A stretch of 50,348 nucleotides of DNA from positions 1-50,348 of the IMG/VR virus record IMGVR_UViG_3300044824_000086; one strand, 5' to 3'. Source of the DNA: a virus. Positions 32,506-40,022 of the stretch are shown piece after piece; position 1 is the first letter of the stretch; each line of letters opens with the position of its first letter. The translations under genes and the position numbers were made by a program. The notes beneath the pieces were generated by a model. That model saw nothing but the letters and a program-made list of their open reading frames with translations. It was not told the DNA's origin and did not search any database.

Positions 32506-32526
32506 GCTGTTTATCCAGCAAACAGC
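32506..32526. promoter_or_regulatory. 21-bp dyad, site E
   Basis: GCTGTTT and AAACAGC are perfect 7-bp arms around ATCCAGC. The site matches those at 13972, 38846, 40915 and 44256. Like them, its minus-strand side continues with CTATCATAGG. It covers the end of the small gene at 32511-32684 and lies 18 bases upstream of the next ATG. A regulator-binding site is likely. Confidence 0.55.
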
Positions 32527-32684
32527 GATGATTGCGTTAAGGGGGGACCCTCTCCTACTCCTTCGAGGAGAAGGTCCCAATGGTCAACTACACCACCATC
32601 TTTCTGCCGCGCCTGTGACCGCGCTTCCGACCCCTCTTTCCACGATGTCTCCGTGCCATATTCGCACCATCCGGCTTGAATCAC
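32511..32684 (-). CDS. Small hypothetical protein (57 aa), GTG start
   Basis: The frame from GTG 32684 to TAA 32511-32513 gives VIQAGWCEYGTETSWKEG, then EARSQARQKDGGVVDHWDLL. The composition (Trp, Gly, Glu) looks like true protein and not a shadow. Open codons continue upstream (ALPEWLTGR) but without a standard start. The GTG lacks a good ribosome site, so the start is uncertain. It is coupled to the previous gene's stop. Confidence 0.45.
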   Translation of the reverse strand: MIQAGWCEYGTETSWKEGSEARSQARQKDGGVVDHWDLLLEGVGEGPPLTQSSLFAG

Positions 32685-32692
32685 TCTACCCG

Positions 32693-32863
32693 TTAGCCAC
32701 TCGGGGAGTGCCTTCGCTTTGTATCACTACCGTCGCGAAGGGGGCGTCCATCGTCGTCATTGCTGACGGCGACACTTCGATTTAACAATTCTTCAACAAC
32801 TTTAGCCATCCATTCAGGGATGACTTGAGCACCAGCGTGATCGATACTATATAATATAAACAT
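32693..32863 (-). CDS. Small hypothetical protein (56 aa)
   Basis: ATG at 32863 lies three bases after the previous gene's stop. The protein starts MFILYSIDHAGAQVIPEWMA and has an acidic then basic C-terminus (DDDGRPLRDGSDTKRRH). Only a weak ribosome site (GGGACGATAGAG) is present. It has no recognised family. It is part of a run of four tiny genes between portal and head genes. Confidence 0.5.
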   Translation of the reverse strand: MFILYSIDHAGAQVIPEWMAKVVEELLNRSVAVSNDDDGRPLRDGSDTKRRHSPSG

Positions 32864-32865
32864 CT

Positions 32866-32994
32866 CTATCGTCCCGTAGGTGTCGTCACTGTCGTTCGTT
32901 TCGCTTTGTGCTGAGAGCGAAGTCCGACATTACGGGTGGATTTCATTGTACATCGCTTAGATGTCGATGTTGAATGTTTTAATTTACGTGGCAT
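32866..32994 (-). CDS. Very small basic protein (42 aa)
   Basis: ATG at 32994 follows TAGGAGTAATATT, right after the portal stop. The product is Lys/Arg/Thr-rich (MPRKLKHSTSTSKRCT, later HKAKRTTVTT). It has no hydrophobic core. It may bind DNA or the portal. Small basic proteins recur at 32338 and in the tail of the gene at 1940. Confidence 0.5.
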   Translation of the reverse strand: MPRKLKHSTSTSKRCTMKSTRNVGLRSQHKAKRTTVTTPTGR

Positions 32995-33004
32995 AATATT
33001 ACTC

Positions 33005-34744
33005 CTATGCTACCCTCGGTATTTGGTGCATACCTTGCTCTTGATGACCACCTGCGCCTTGCGACGGTGTTTTAGCCTGTTTCTGCTTGGCTCCCTTTCC
33101 ATGACCCATCGGTTCGACGCCCATCATTTGCTCAACGATTGTTCGTTTCAATACTTCGTCACGATTGGGAACCTCAAGGGTATCCAACACATATTTCCTA
33201 TCGACGGCCCCCATCTGAAATAATTGCGTCGCCACCATCCCCTTTTGCCACTTAACCATCGATAACGACGAATCCGGCATAACCTTAAATCCGAATAGAC
33301 GATAGGCGGCCTTATATGGTACGTTCGCTTCGTCGATCGCCTTACGGATGAGATTACGCTCGAATAGATATTGTTTATAATGCTCGGTCTCGCCTACGAT
33401 GGCCAATACGCGATCGTCGGTATAGAATTGAATGATGCGACTAACGATCTTATGACCGACGCGTTCCATTAATTTCTCAATCTGTCGAGCCTTCAATCTG
33501 ATCGCGGTCGTAGAAGCGAGTTGTAATAGCTCGACGCCTACGCCACTTGTCAACTGACCGGGTTTTTTACCACTGGAAACTTCTGTATCTCCAGCCAAAT
33601 CTTTAAGCCCTTGCACCAACATCGTAGCGATTTGAGTGAGTCCGCTGGGGAGGGCGGTGCCGGATTCGCGACGGAGGTTTCGACCTGTGCGGACTTTGAC
33701 TTTTTGCCCTGGCTCATTCGATAGATTTTTCCAATCTTCTGCGGTGAGCGCATCGTAGTCTCCTATCCAGATCGCATTGCTCATAAGGTTAGCATTCTCT
33801 AATATCGTCGCTAAGAGCTTATTGAACATCATTTGGGGCATCTCTAATTGAGATAATTCGGTTATCCCATACGCGCTATCGATGTCCATATTCCACATCA
33901 TCGAGTCGTATGGAATTTCCCCATCCATATAAGGGTTATTTTCGTCCTCGACGATACGACCTCCCGCCACGACGATATGCCTCTGTGCGCTATAAAGGCG
34001 CTGATCGTTCTCGTCTAATTGGCGGTCCATTAGCCACCAATCGTCGACGATCGAACGAGGTACAACCGACGATCGCGAGGTATCTCCAAGGCCGAATAGT
34101 TGCTTCGCCTTGGATAATAGTCCGTGGCCACCTTCGTCACGATTAGAGTAATCTGCTTTAATATCGTCACGAACCGAAGGGTATTTCTCAGCGAGGTAGT
34201 CGGTTGGACGGATTGTACGCATATTACAATATTCGCCGTAAGGGATGGCGTAGGCTCGTTTGATAAAGGGGTCGAAGATGAAGTTACGAGGATCAACGAC
34301 GACGATATCAACATTCCCATTACCGTAGTCGAGGGTACGGTCCCAAGGGGTCTTAACGTGGCATAGGCCGAAGACTTGTTCGAGGGTGATGAACTCGGTT
34401 AACTTTGCGCCGAATTGACGCTCGTCGAATATGGATTCCGAACCCTTCTTAATAACCTCCGCGGCGGCGTCCATATTAGGCCCCATCTTCATCGGGACGA
34501 TATCAACGATTGGTTTACTATCCGTCAATAGCGATACCTTCTTCTCTATCGCTTGGCCGAGATAGTTCATCGTAGCGTTGATTTTATACGATGGGCGACG
34601 CTCCGGCCATATCTTACCTCTAAGGATATCGTTAGCTCTATCCCACTCTTTGCTATATTCCTCACGATATTTCTTACCTTCGTCGTAGCACTTGTCGAGG
34701 TAAGCGATTATATCTTTCTCAGCTTTGCCGATGATATTAGCCAT
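33005..34744 (-). CDS. Portal protein (579 aa)
   Basis: The ATG at 34744 overlaps the previous stop (TGATG). The sequence has the usual portal order. An N-terminal helix (KDIIAYLDKCYDEGKKYREEYSKEWDRANDILRG) is followed by SYKINATMNYLGQAIEKKVSLLTDSKPIVDIVP. WDRTLDYGNGNVDIVVVDPRNFIFDP is the wing strand set, and LLATILENANLMSNAIWIGD starts the stem/clip. The C-terminus is Gln/Lys-rich. It lies between terL and scaffold, as expected. It forms the 12-mer ring through which DNA enters and leaves. Confidence 0.8.
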   Translation of the reverse strand: MANIIGKAEKDIIAYLDKCYDEGKKYREEYSKEWDRANDILRGKIWPERRPSYKINATMNYLGQAIEKKVSLLTDSKPIVDIVPMKMGPNMDAAAEVIKKGSESIFDERQFGAKLTEFITLEQVFGLCHVKTPWDRTLDYGNGNVDIVVVDPRNFIFDPFIKRAYAIPYGEYCNMRTIRPTDYLAEKYPSVRDDIKADYSNRDEGGHGLLSKAKQLFGLGDTSRSSVVPRSIVDDWWLMDRQLDENDQRLYSAQRHIVVAGGRIVEDENNPYMDGEIPYDSMMWNMDIDSAYGITELSQLEMPQMMFNKLLATILENANLMSNAIWIGDYDALTAEDWKNLSNEPGQKVKVRTGRNLRRESGTALPSGLTQIATMLVQGLKDLAGDTEVSSGKKPGQLTSGVGVELLQLASTTAIRLKARQIEKLMERVGHKIVSRIIQFYTDDRVLAIVGETEHYKQYLFERNLIRKAIDEANVPYKAAYRLFGFKVMPDSSLSMVKWQKGMVATQLFQMGAVDRKYVLDTLEVPNRDEVLKRTIVEQMMGVEPMGHGKGAKQKQAKTPSQGAGGHQEQGMHQIPRVA

Positions 34745-35040
34745 CAGTCTAACCACCTACGAGAATCGAACTCTAATCCATGACGTTTAAGGTAATTAAC
34801 CTCCTCGACATATTCTTCCTCCTCTATTGAGATCGAGGTAGGTTCGCCATCTCTCATATAGCCCCTTTCGACCGCACTTAACGACTGCGAGGAGTCAGCC
34901 GCTATAGATTGATGAGGTGCGGAGTGAATTACTTCCGAGCGACTACGAAGGCGTATATTCGAGATGACGAAACCTACCCCGATGCCGATGAGGAGGGCGA
35001 CCATTAGATAGACCAATAGTGTGATTGTGAGGTTAAGCAA
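34744..35040 (-). CDS. Single-pass membrane protein (98 aa)
   Basis: Residues 3-30 (NLTITLLVYLMVALLIGIGVGFVISNI) form one long membrane helix with a basic following stretch (RLRSRSEV). The rest is soluble, Ser-rich, then acidic (EEEEYVEEV). No lipobox is seen. The gene overlaps the portal start and the previous gene by a few bases. It could be a membrane anchor for assembly or a spanin-like part, but it has no clear match. Confidence 0.55.
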   Translation of the reverse strand: MLNLTITLLVYLMVALLIGIGVGFVISNIRLRSRSEVIHSAPHQSIAADSSQSLSAVERGYMRDGEPTSISIEEEEYVEEVNYLKRHGLEFDSRRWLD

Positions 35041-35560
35041 CTCTCACCTTATGATCCTGCGCCCATCGATTGCCACAGAAATTAGAGCAGAATCGCTGTC
35101 CAATGTGATCGGGGACGAAGATCGCGTGGCATTGCTCGCACTCGACCTCCTTCGCGTTGAATGATTCACGTCCCCACCCAGGATCAATCGACGGTATCGC
35201 AACCATACCTTGCTCGATCATCGCTAAGACCAATCCCGCGACGAGATGCCAACGTGGCACTTTCAATACGACGTCGGCCACTTCCTCCGCGAGTAATTTA
35301 AAATTCGGCGGAATCATTTGTAATATCAGATTCGCCGCCATGTCAAGATCGATTGGCTCTGATAGCGATGGCGAAGGGTCGAAGGGTCGCTCCTCGGTGT
35401 TGAGACTCGCATCTATAGGAGGTTGTTCGGGTGTCGACTCTTGAGGAGCGACGCCTTCGACTTCGACAATATCATCAGCCCATTCATCATCAGGACCATC
35501 AACGTGGAGATTCGTATTGGGTAAGTCTTTCGTTTTCACTACTGTTCTCTTTGGCATCAT
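35033..35560 (-). CDS. Hypothetical protein with C-terminal zinc finger (175 aa)
   Basis: The start is ATGATG at 35560/35557 after GAGGGAGGGA; codons upstream belong to the copied terL tail. The first 90 residues are Pro/Asp/Glu-rich and probably disordered. Residues 95-130 contain helices (ILQMIPPNFKLLAEEVADVVLKV). The C-terminus has CEQCHAIFVPDHIGQRFCSNFC, a Cx2C...Cx3C zinc finger. A small finger near terminase may aid DNA packaging. Family not recognised. Confidence 0.55.
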   Translation of the reverse strand: MMPKRTVVKTKDLPNTNLHVDGPDDEWADDIVEVEGVAPQESTPEQPPIDASLNTEERPFDPSPSLSEPIDLDMAANLILQMIPPNFKLLAEEVADVVLKVPRWHLVAGLVLAMIEQGMVAIPSIDPGWGRESFNAKEVECEQCHAIFVPDHIGQRFCSNFCGNRWAQDHKVRVA

Positions 35561-35574
35561 TCCCTCCCTCGTTA

Positions 35575-35615
35575 ATAATTCAACCACGACGTCTCGCGTC
35601 CCATGCGACCGTTGT
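35575..35615 (-). pseudogene. Duplicated 3' tail of terL (remnant)
   Basis: The minus strand here codes NGRMGRETSWLNY and then a stop. This is nearly identical to the true end of terL at 36102 (DGRLGRETSWLNY). The match continues into the shared downstream bases: AATTATTA followed by GAGGGAGGGA. Thus the last dozen codons of terL and the following ribosome site exist twice, at both ends of the two-gene stretch 35616-36101. It has no start codon and is a relic. Confidence 0.75.
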
Positions 35616-35837
35616 TCACAAATCTATCTCAGCTACACCACAAGTATCACAGCGGTCATCTTGATAAGATGATATAAAATTATGCCTCTTTCTAACTAAA
35701 CATCTCACATTGAAATAACCAGAATTGAACCACCAAAATGGGAATCGCTCTTCTCGCTCTAAATCATCGGAGCCGCCTTGAAAAAGTTTATTATAAAACT
35801 CTCGGCACACAACTGCAAAACTATTAGATATCTGCAT
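35616..35837 (-). CDS. Hypothetical protein in terL-downstream insertion (73 aa)
   Basis: ATG at 35837 lies five bases after GGAGG and overlaps the end of the gene at 35824. The sequence has several aromatic residues (FPFWWFNSGYFNV) and a C-terminal CDTCG pair. It is AT-rich compared with terL. No family is recognised. It lies between the two copies of the terL tail, so it appears to have been inserted together with its neighbour. Confidence 0.55.
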   Translation of the reverse strand: MQISNSFAVVCREFYNKLFQGGSDDLEREERFPFWWFNSGYFNVRCLVRKRHNFISSYQDDRCDTCGVAEIDL

Positions 35838-36084
35838 ATACACCTCCTAACATAGTCGCCTTAGCCGTCTCTAAGTCGTGGATAAGTTTATCAATCTCAT
35901 CCATCCCTCCGATGACCCACTCATCACAACTATGCGGGAGATAGGCCACGTTAGCAATCTTATCTCCACCATTTCTTGAATCATAAACCGCATGAGCCTC
36001 GTTAAGATAATGATCGCAATAACCCTCTTCGATATACTCCTTACAAGGTTTCGTCGTTAATTTAACATCTCCTTCTTTATACAT
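35824..36084 (-). CDS. Hypothetical protein in terL-downstream insertion (86 aa)
   Basis: ATG at 36084 follows GAGGGAGGGAACAACG, just after the terL stop. The protein has CKEYIEEGYCDHYLNEAHAVYD, then HSCDEWVIGG and a helical tail. Cys and His spacing might bind metal. AT-rich codons and the flanking duplicate tails mark it as an inserted gene. The function is unknown. Confidence 0.55.
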   Translation of the reverse strand: MYKEGDVKLTTKPCKEYIEEGYCDHYLNEAHAVYDSRNGGDKIANVAYLPHSCDEWVIGGMDEIDKLIHDLETAKATMLGGVYADI

Positions 36085-36101
36085 CGTTGTTCCCTCCCTC
36101 A

Positions 36102-37928
36102 CTAATAATTAAGCCAACTCGTTTCCCGTCCGAGTCGGCCATCTCCGACGCTCATCATCTCATTATAGCCACGTTCATAGTCCGATAGCGGTTCAGCCTT
36201 AACGTGACGTTGCGTATGACCTGGAACCTGACCCATCTCTTCCAATAGCGACGACGATTGATACGACTGCGCCATCGTTATAAGCGCTATCATATATGCC
36301 ATCACCCTATCGTCATAACAATTCGAATCGGCCTCCCCACCGTAGCCGACGCCTCGTTTGATGAAGGTGTTCATCTCCTCGACTAATTCTTCGCTTCGTA
36401 TCGCCAACATATCAGCGTTAACGGCGGCTGAAGTATAGTCGCACATATGAGGGCGCGTCGATACGTTAGTGACCCAACCTAATTTATTGCTATCATACTT
36501 CCCAACGTGGTCGAGATATTGCCATCTATATAAATTCCAATAGTGTTGCTTAACCTCGCTCAACGTCGTAAGGCCATGATTATTAACTTCGATTGATAGC
36601 ATCCCCTCGTTGTAGAAATTCCCCAAGACCATCAATTGTTTACCCAACATAACTGGGTCGATACGCATTACGAACTCAGCAACCTGTTCGACTGGCCTAC
36701 CAGGCGACGGAACCTTCAGCACTTCGATAACGCTATAATCCCCATCACCCTCGTCGAGATATTCCATATCAACGCCCTGGTCACTACGAGCATTACCTTC
36801 GCCTACGTCGACACCAAGGACATATTGCGCCCCCTCGATAGGCATCTCCCATATCTTTAGCTCACCATATTCATCCTCGATGAGTCCGAGGGTATCTGAA
36901 AGTCGACCAACGAAAATAGGTTCGCTGACTCTGGCCATATATTCTCTAAGGCGAGCCCTGTTGAAATAGGGACGACCTGCTGATATAAACGCTTCGACAT
37001 CATCAACCGGATACTCCTGATGGAATTTATCGAGCGCATCTACGTCTGGATCAGAGCTAAAGTTAGCGATCTTATCTCTACGCCATAGCAATTGCTCTAA
37101 CGTCGCACCATACTTCGATATGTGCATCTTTTCTTCGTCATCGAGTTGCGATGTGAATAACTTCTTAGCGCGTTCAGACTTGAACTCTAAGCGATAGGCG
37201 GGGTCTTCTAAGTAGCTGAAGAACACATTGCGGAAGTTATTACGACGCTTCTTACCATCTACCCACGTATTGTGGAAGTAATTTCCTACGCCATAGGCCG
37301 TAGACTCGTTGATACGAAATACGGCATTCTCCAACGACGCTTCGACCGCTGTCATTAGCTCGCCAGCGTTATCATATAGCCCCACTTCTGAGAAATGTGC
37401 CGCTACGAATCCACCTGATCGCGCTGCGGCTCGTCCTCGATTAGCTGAGAACACTTCAATTGACGATCTAAGACCTGGTTCAAATGCTCGTGACTTATCG
37501 TTAGGATTTTCAAAAGTAAGTTCGTTTTTGCTAACATAGCGGGTGAGGGGTTTGAATCGAGCTGGAAGTTCGTCATAAAATAACTTGGACATGTTAAATA
37601 TGCGGTTGAGCCCTTGCGTGTCATGTGCCACAATAAACGCTCCAGCATTTTTATTGGTAACGACGTGGTGGAAGATTCGTCCTTCGACATATGTCGACAT
37701 CCCCTCCCTTCGAGCCTTTAGAATATTAATCCACGCCCGTCCCTTCGACTTTAATTCCTCCTCGATTATTTTATCAAGTTTTAATTGCGCTGGCTTAAAT
37801 TTAAATGGTAATATCTGAGGAGGTATCTTTCGCTTTGGATCACCCTCCGTTTTGATGCGAAGTAACTTCTCCGCATAATAGGCGAACTCTTTGACACGGG
37901 AGATGTCGAAGGATTGGTCGACGTTCAA
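36102..37928 (-). CDS. terL: Terminase large subunit (608 aa)
   Basis: The ATPase N-terminal half has a Walker A-type KARREGMST at residues 71-79 and a Walker B-type strand FVAAHFSE ending at Glu181. The nuclease half has VLGVDVGEG (Asp374), LSIEVNN (Glu447) and CYDDRVMA (Asp539/540), the three acidic positions of an RNase H-like terminase nuclease. The length and order are usual. It overlaps the small terminase gene by four bases. It pumps and cuts DNA during packaging at the portal. Confidence 0.9.
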   Translation of the reverse strand: MNVDQSFDISRVKEFAYYAEKLLRIKTEGDPKRKIPPQILPFKFKPAQLKLDKIIEEELKSKGRAWINILKARREGMSTYVEGRIFHHVVTNKNAGAFIVAHDTQGLNRIFNMSKLFYDELPARFKPLTRYVSKNELTFENPNDKSRAFEPGLRSSIEVFSANRGRAAARSGGFVAAHFSEVGLYDNAGELMTAVEASLENAVFRINESTAYGVGNYFHNTWVDGKKRRNNFRNVFFSYLEDPAYRLEFKSERAKKLFTSQLDDEEKMHISKYGATLEQLLWRRDKIANFSSDPDVDALDKFHQEYPVDDVEAFISAGRPYFNRARLREYMARVSEPIFVGRLSDTLGLIEDEYGELKIWEMPIEGAQYVLGVDVGEGNARSDQGVDMEYLDEGDGDYSVIEVLKVPSPGRPVEQVAEFVMRIDPVMLGKQLMVLGNFYNEGMLSIEVNNHGLTTLSEVKQHYWNLYRWQYLDHVGKYDSNKLGWVTNVSTRPHMCDYTSAAVNADMLAIRSEELVEEMNTFIKRGVGYGGEADSNCYDDRVMAYMIALITMAQSYQSSSLLEEMGQVPGHTQRHVKAEPLSDYERGYNEMMSVGDGRLGRETSWLNY

Positions 37929-38512
37929 TTAATCTCCTGTTCATTTTCACGAGCTTGATCTAATACCATCTCCCACGCATCATTCTCATCGCTTGATAAC
38001 GTTCCCTCGATCGCTTCGACGGGTTCGCCTGTTATCGTATCATTCTCGATGGTGCGCTCAGTGATGCGACGAGATACGACTTGTTCCTCGATCATTCGTT
38101 CGTAGGTTGCGCTACCGTCGTTATCTTGTGGAGCGATACCTTTGACGTTAGTAATCTTAACCGCCAACGCCAACATATCCGTGGCCGAGCGTTGACGTAT
38201 CCTGATGTCAATGGGATTACCAATGACCTCGTTAATTCCGTCTGCCCCTCCCTCGATTAGCTTCCTATGCAATGACGCTCCTAACTTCCCTGCCGTAAGA
38301 ATATCTTTCCTAATCTCCATCATATCATCCATCTCGCGCTCTTTGAGCTTACGGTACTCCATCTGAAATAATGGAGACCTTATCACCGCACCGAGGGATG
38401 ATTCATCACGACCCAATTCGAGGGCAATATCTCGCTGGCTTTGACCAAGCATGAGCCTACGCATAATTTCGTGATGAATGGGGTGAAGTTTGACGAGACC
38501 GTTATTACTCAT
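37925..38512 (-). CDS. Probable terminase small subunit (195 aa)
   Basis: I use the ATG at 38512 (MSNNGLVKL); three codons upstream there is another in-frame start with no better site. The N-terminus has a helix-turn-helix (EIMRRLMLGQSQRDIALELGRDESSLGAVI), as in small terminases that bind the packaging site. A long charged helix follows, with RKLKEREMDDMMEIRKDIL. The C-terminal third is acidic. Its position directly upstream of terL strongly supports the call. The ribosome site is weak. Confidence 0.7.
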   Translation of the reverse strand: MSNNGLVKLHPIHHEIMRRLMLGQSQRDIALELGRDESSLGAVIRSPLFQMEYRKLKEREMDDMMEIRKDILTAGKLGASLHRKLIEGGADGINEVIGNPIDIRIRQRSATDMLALAVKITNVKGIAPQDNDGSATYERMIEEQVVSRRITERTIENDTITGEPVEAIEGTLSSDENDAWEMVLDQARENEQEIN

Positions 38513-38564
38513 ATGACACACTTCGCACGGGTAGATAATTTCTAAACCTCTCCATAATATAGAG

Positions 38565-38592
38565 CATATACCATATTCTACACAGATGTCAA
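38565..38592 (-). promoter_or_regulatory. Sigma70-type promoter, late operon P1
   Basis: On the minus strand TTGACA (38587-38592) is followed after 16 bases by TATATG (38565-38570). The site lies about 55 bases upstream of the small terminase gene. A perfect -35 box makes this the likely main promoter of the late cluster. Confidence 0.65.
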
Positions 38593-38640
38593 GTAAAACT
38601 TTGTATAACTTCTCTTCATAGGGGTAGACAGTATGGAGTG

Positions 38641-38669
38641 ATATGATTGGAGAAAAAATTTCGTGTCAA
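38641..38669 (-). promoter_or_regulatory. Sigma70-type promoter, late operon P2
   Basis: TTGACA (38664-38669) with a 17-base spacer and TCATAT (38641-38646) on the minus strand forms a second, weaker candidate upstream of P1. The -10 box is poor, so it could need an activator. Confidence 0.45.
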
Positions 38670-38845
38670 CCTCCCTACGCGTTTTTCGCCTCGATCACGT
38701 AGCGTCCAGGGGTATGGAGGTCGTAGGCTAAGAGACTATGGCTATAGGTCTTTAGTATTAATGACGATAGCTACGGTCCATTAGGCCACGCATGTAGGGC
38801 GTAGGACTATGGCGCAAGGGTAGATTCGGCTATGGCGATATGATC

Positions 38846-38866
38846 GTAGTTGATCGGGTAAACTGC
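38846..38866. promoter_or_regulatory. 21-bp dyad, site B
   Basis: GTAGTT and AACTGC-type arms surround GATCGGGTA. Of the five sites this is close to the consensus GYAGTTkATCsGGTAAACTGC. It continues with CTATCAATGG, like sites A and E. It lies 175 bases upstream of late promoter P2, in the middle of the control region. Confidence 0.55.
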
Positions 38867-38921
38867 TATCAATGGGGGGATTAGGTCGTAACGTTATGTG
38901 GCGAAGGATATAACGCTATGC

Positions 38922-38951
38922 AAGAAGAAGGCCACCGTGATCGTGGTGGCC
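38922..38951 (-). terminator. Terminator after the isolated minus gene
   Basis: The minus-strand stem GGCCACC/GGTGGCC (7 bp, 8-base loop) is followed by TTCTTCTT. It lies just after the stop at 38971, so it should end the transcript of the single gene and separate it from the terS promoter. Confidence 0.6.
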
Positions 38952-38970
38952 CTCATTGCTACGATTCGTC

Positions 38971-39321
38971 CTACTTCTTATGCTTCTCTACGATCTTGCC
39001 GTATTCTTCAGTACTGATCTTGCCTGAGGTAAAATCGATCACCGCTCGCTGGAGCTCCTTGTCAAGCGCCTTGAACGTCTTCACTTCGGCGGTTTGCGCT
39101 CCAGGTTTCACGCACTCAGGCGGGCGATTGTCCTCGCGTATCTCAATATCATGGCCTCTGAGGTAACGCCGATATGCAACCTTTGTGCCGTCGTTGAGAA
39201 TAGCTTCGTCAATCGATTCTGGTACGTTAACCGTTTTTTCGACGGTCACGGCCTCGTCGCTCCACTTCCCCGCGCTCACGTCCCACTTCTTGAATGTCCA
39301 CTTACGGTCGTCGGTTTTCAT
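38971..39321 (-). CDS. Isolated hypothetical gene of the control region (116 aa)
   Basis: The ATG at 39321 follows GAGGTAGAAAC. The sequence (MKTDDRKWTFKKWDVSAGKW, then VEKTVNVPESIDEAILNDGTKVAYRRYLRGHDIEIRE) is charged and beta-then-helix. It ends with a Lys-rich tail (EYGKIVEKHKK). No family is recognised. It has its own terminator, and sigma54-like elements lie upstream, so it is a separate transcription unit. It may be a regulator or replication-linked protein. Confidence 0.6.
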   Translation of the reverse strand: MKTDDRKWTFKKWDVSAGKWSDEAVTVEKTVNVPESIDEAILNDGTKVAYRRYLRGHDIEIREDNRPPECVKPGAQTAEVKTFKALDKELQRAVIDFTSGKISTEEYGKIVEKHKK

Positions 39322-39378
39322 GTTTCTACCTCACATGGGAATTTGATTGCATGGCATCCACGTGCCATAGAATAGTAG

Positions 39379-39395
39379 ATGCAGGAATTGTGCCA
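39379..39395 (-). promoter_or_regulatory. Sigma54-like -24/-12 element 1
   Basis: The minus strand reads TGGCACAATTCCTGCAT. GG and GC are separated by the required 10 bases. The match to TGGCAC-N5-TTGCW is good except for CTGC in place of TTGC. It is about 60 bases upstream of the gene at 39321 and correctly oriented. Confidence 0.45.
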
Positions 39396-39580
39396 TTGAG
39401 AATCCCTTGCAATCATTGGCCTATTTGCTATCATTCGTAATTATTGTCGAGGCAATAATCGTATGGATAACGATATTTGTGGCATAAGGTATTGGAATCA
39501 TTGGGGTTATTACCTCGACACAATTTACCTATGTTAAACGCTTCGGCTCGACACAATTGTCGCCTCGCGTCGTCGCACGT

Positions 39581-39596
39581 TGCAATAATCGTGCCA
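39581..39596 (-). promoter_or_regulatory. Sigma54-like -24/-12 element 2
   Basis: The minus strand reads TGGCACGATTATTGCA, a full match to the RpoN consensus TGGCACG-N4-TTGCA. It faces the gene at 39321 from about 260 bases away. It overlaps two of the direct repeats, so its sequence may also be part of a repeated binding site. Confidence 0.5.
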
Positions 39597-39716
39597 TTGA
39601 GCAATTATGATGATTGCACGACGATGCAACTATGAGGTCGATTGCGTGGAGACGTGGTGATGAGTGATGATGGGCTCGACGTCAGGTAGCGTCATCAGAT
39701 GATTGTGTCATCAAAG

Positions 39717-39736
39717 ATTGTGATCGATTTCACAAT
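39717..39736. promoter_or_regulatory. CRP/FNR-like 20-bp dyad
   Basis: ATTGTGATCGATTTCACAAT is a 20-bp dyad with perfect seven-base arms; its core TGTGA-N6-TCACA is the half-site arrangement bound by CRP-type activators. It lies 27 bases before the inverted repeat of the AT-rich region and about 230 bases before the early promoter. Binding by a host protein is inferred. Confidence 0.45.
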
Positions 39737-39762
39737 GTATGAATTATTGAACCTACGCCCGC

Positions 39763-39855
39763 AAGTAAGGATAGATAGAGAGATAATGATTATTAATAAT
39801 TATTAATATATTTTTTTATATCCATACATACATACATTTACACCTATCCTTACTT
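39763..39855. repeat. AT-rich stretch between 12-bp inverted repeats (candidate origin)
   Basis: AAGTAAGGATAG at 39763-39774 and CTATCCTTACTT at 39844-39855 are a perfect inverted repeat. The 69 bases between are nearly all A and T, with TTATTAATAATTATTAATAT and CATACATACATAC-type short repeats. This resembles a DNA unwinding element flanked by initiator sites. No initiator gene is recognised in the window. Confidence 0.5.
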
Positions 39856-39947
39856 CCGTGCATGCGTCCAATATTATGAGAGTGTGCCGCCATTCACAAG
39901 CTCGACGTTATTGTCGAAACTTTCTACCCCTAACAACAACTATTTAC

Positions 39948-39976
39948 TTGCTTTGCTTCGATATTCGTGATATAGT
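39948..39976 (+). promoter_or_regulatory. Sigma70-type promoter of the early operon
   Basis: TTGCTT (39948-39953) and TATAGT (39971-39976) are separated by 17 bases. The first gene starts at 40023. The -10 region overlaps the dyad ATAGT-ATTAA-ACTAT, and CACCATACGTGG follows downstream as another small dyad, both suited to a repressor. Confidence 0.65.
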
Positions 39977-40022
39977 ATTAAACTATCACCATACGTGGTA
40001 GAATAACTTTATTGGAGGCTTT

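Larger units (their letters stand above)
38522..38921. other. Late-promoter spacer with repeats
   Basis: No gene is seen here. The stretch holds two minus-strand sigma70-type promoters (38565-38592 and 38641-38669), the dyad at 38846-38866, and three copies of CTATGGC at 38736, 38807 and 38830. The first two copies are each preceded by a GTAGG word. These could be iterons or regulator sites; I cannot assign them. Confidence 0.5.
39322..40022. other. Control and candidate replication region
   Basis: No gene is seen in these 700 bases. They contain TGGCAC elements on the minus strand, paired direct repeats (GCAATAATCGT at 39452 and 39582; CTCGACACAATT at 39514 and 39547; GTGCCATTGAG at 39390 and 39591), a CRP-like dyad, an AT-rich stretch between inverted repeats, and the early promoter. 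The density of repeats and AT-rich DNA suggests an origin of replication combined with promoters. Confidence 0.55.

Noticed and set aside
39322-39760. CRISPR array
   Set aside because: Repeats are only pairs of 11-12 bases at uneven spacing, without regular spacers or cas genes.
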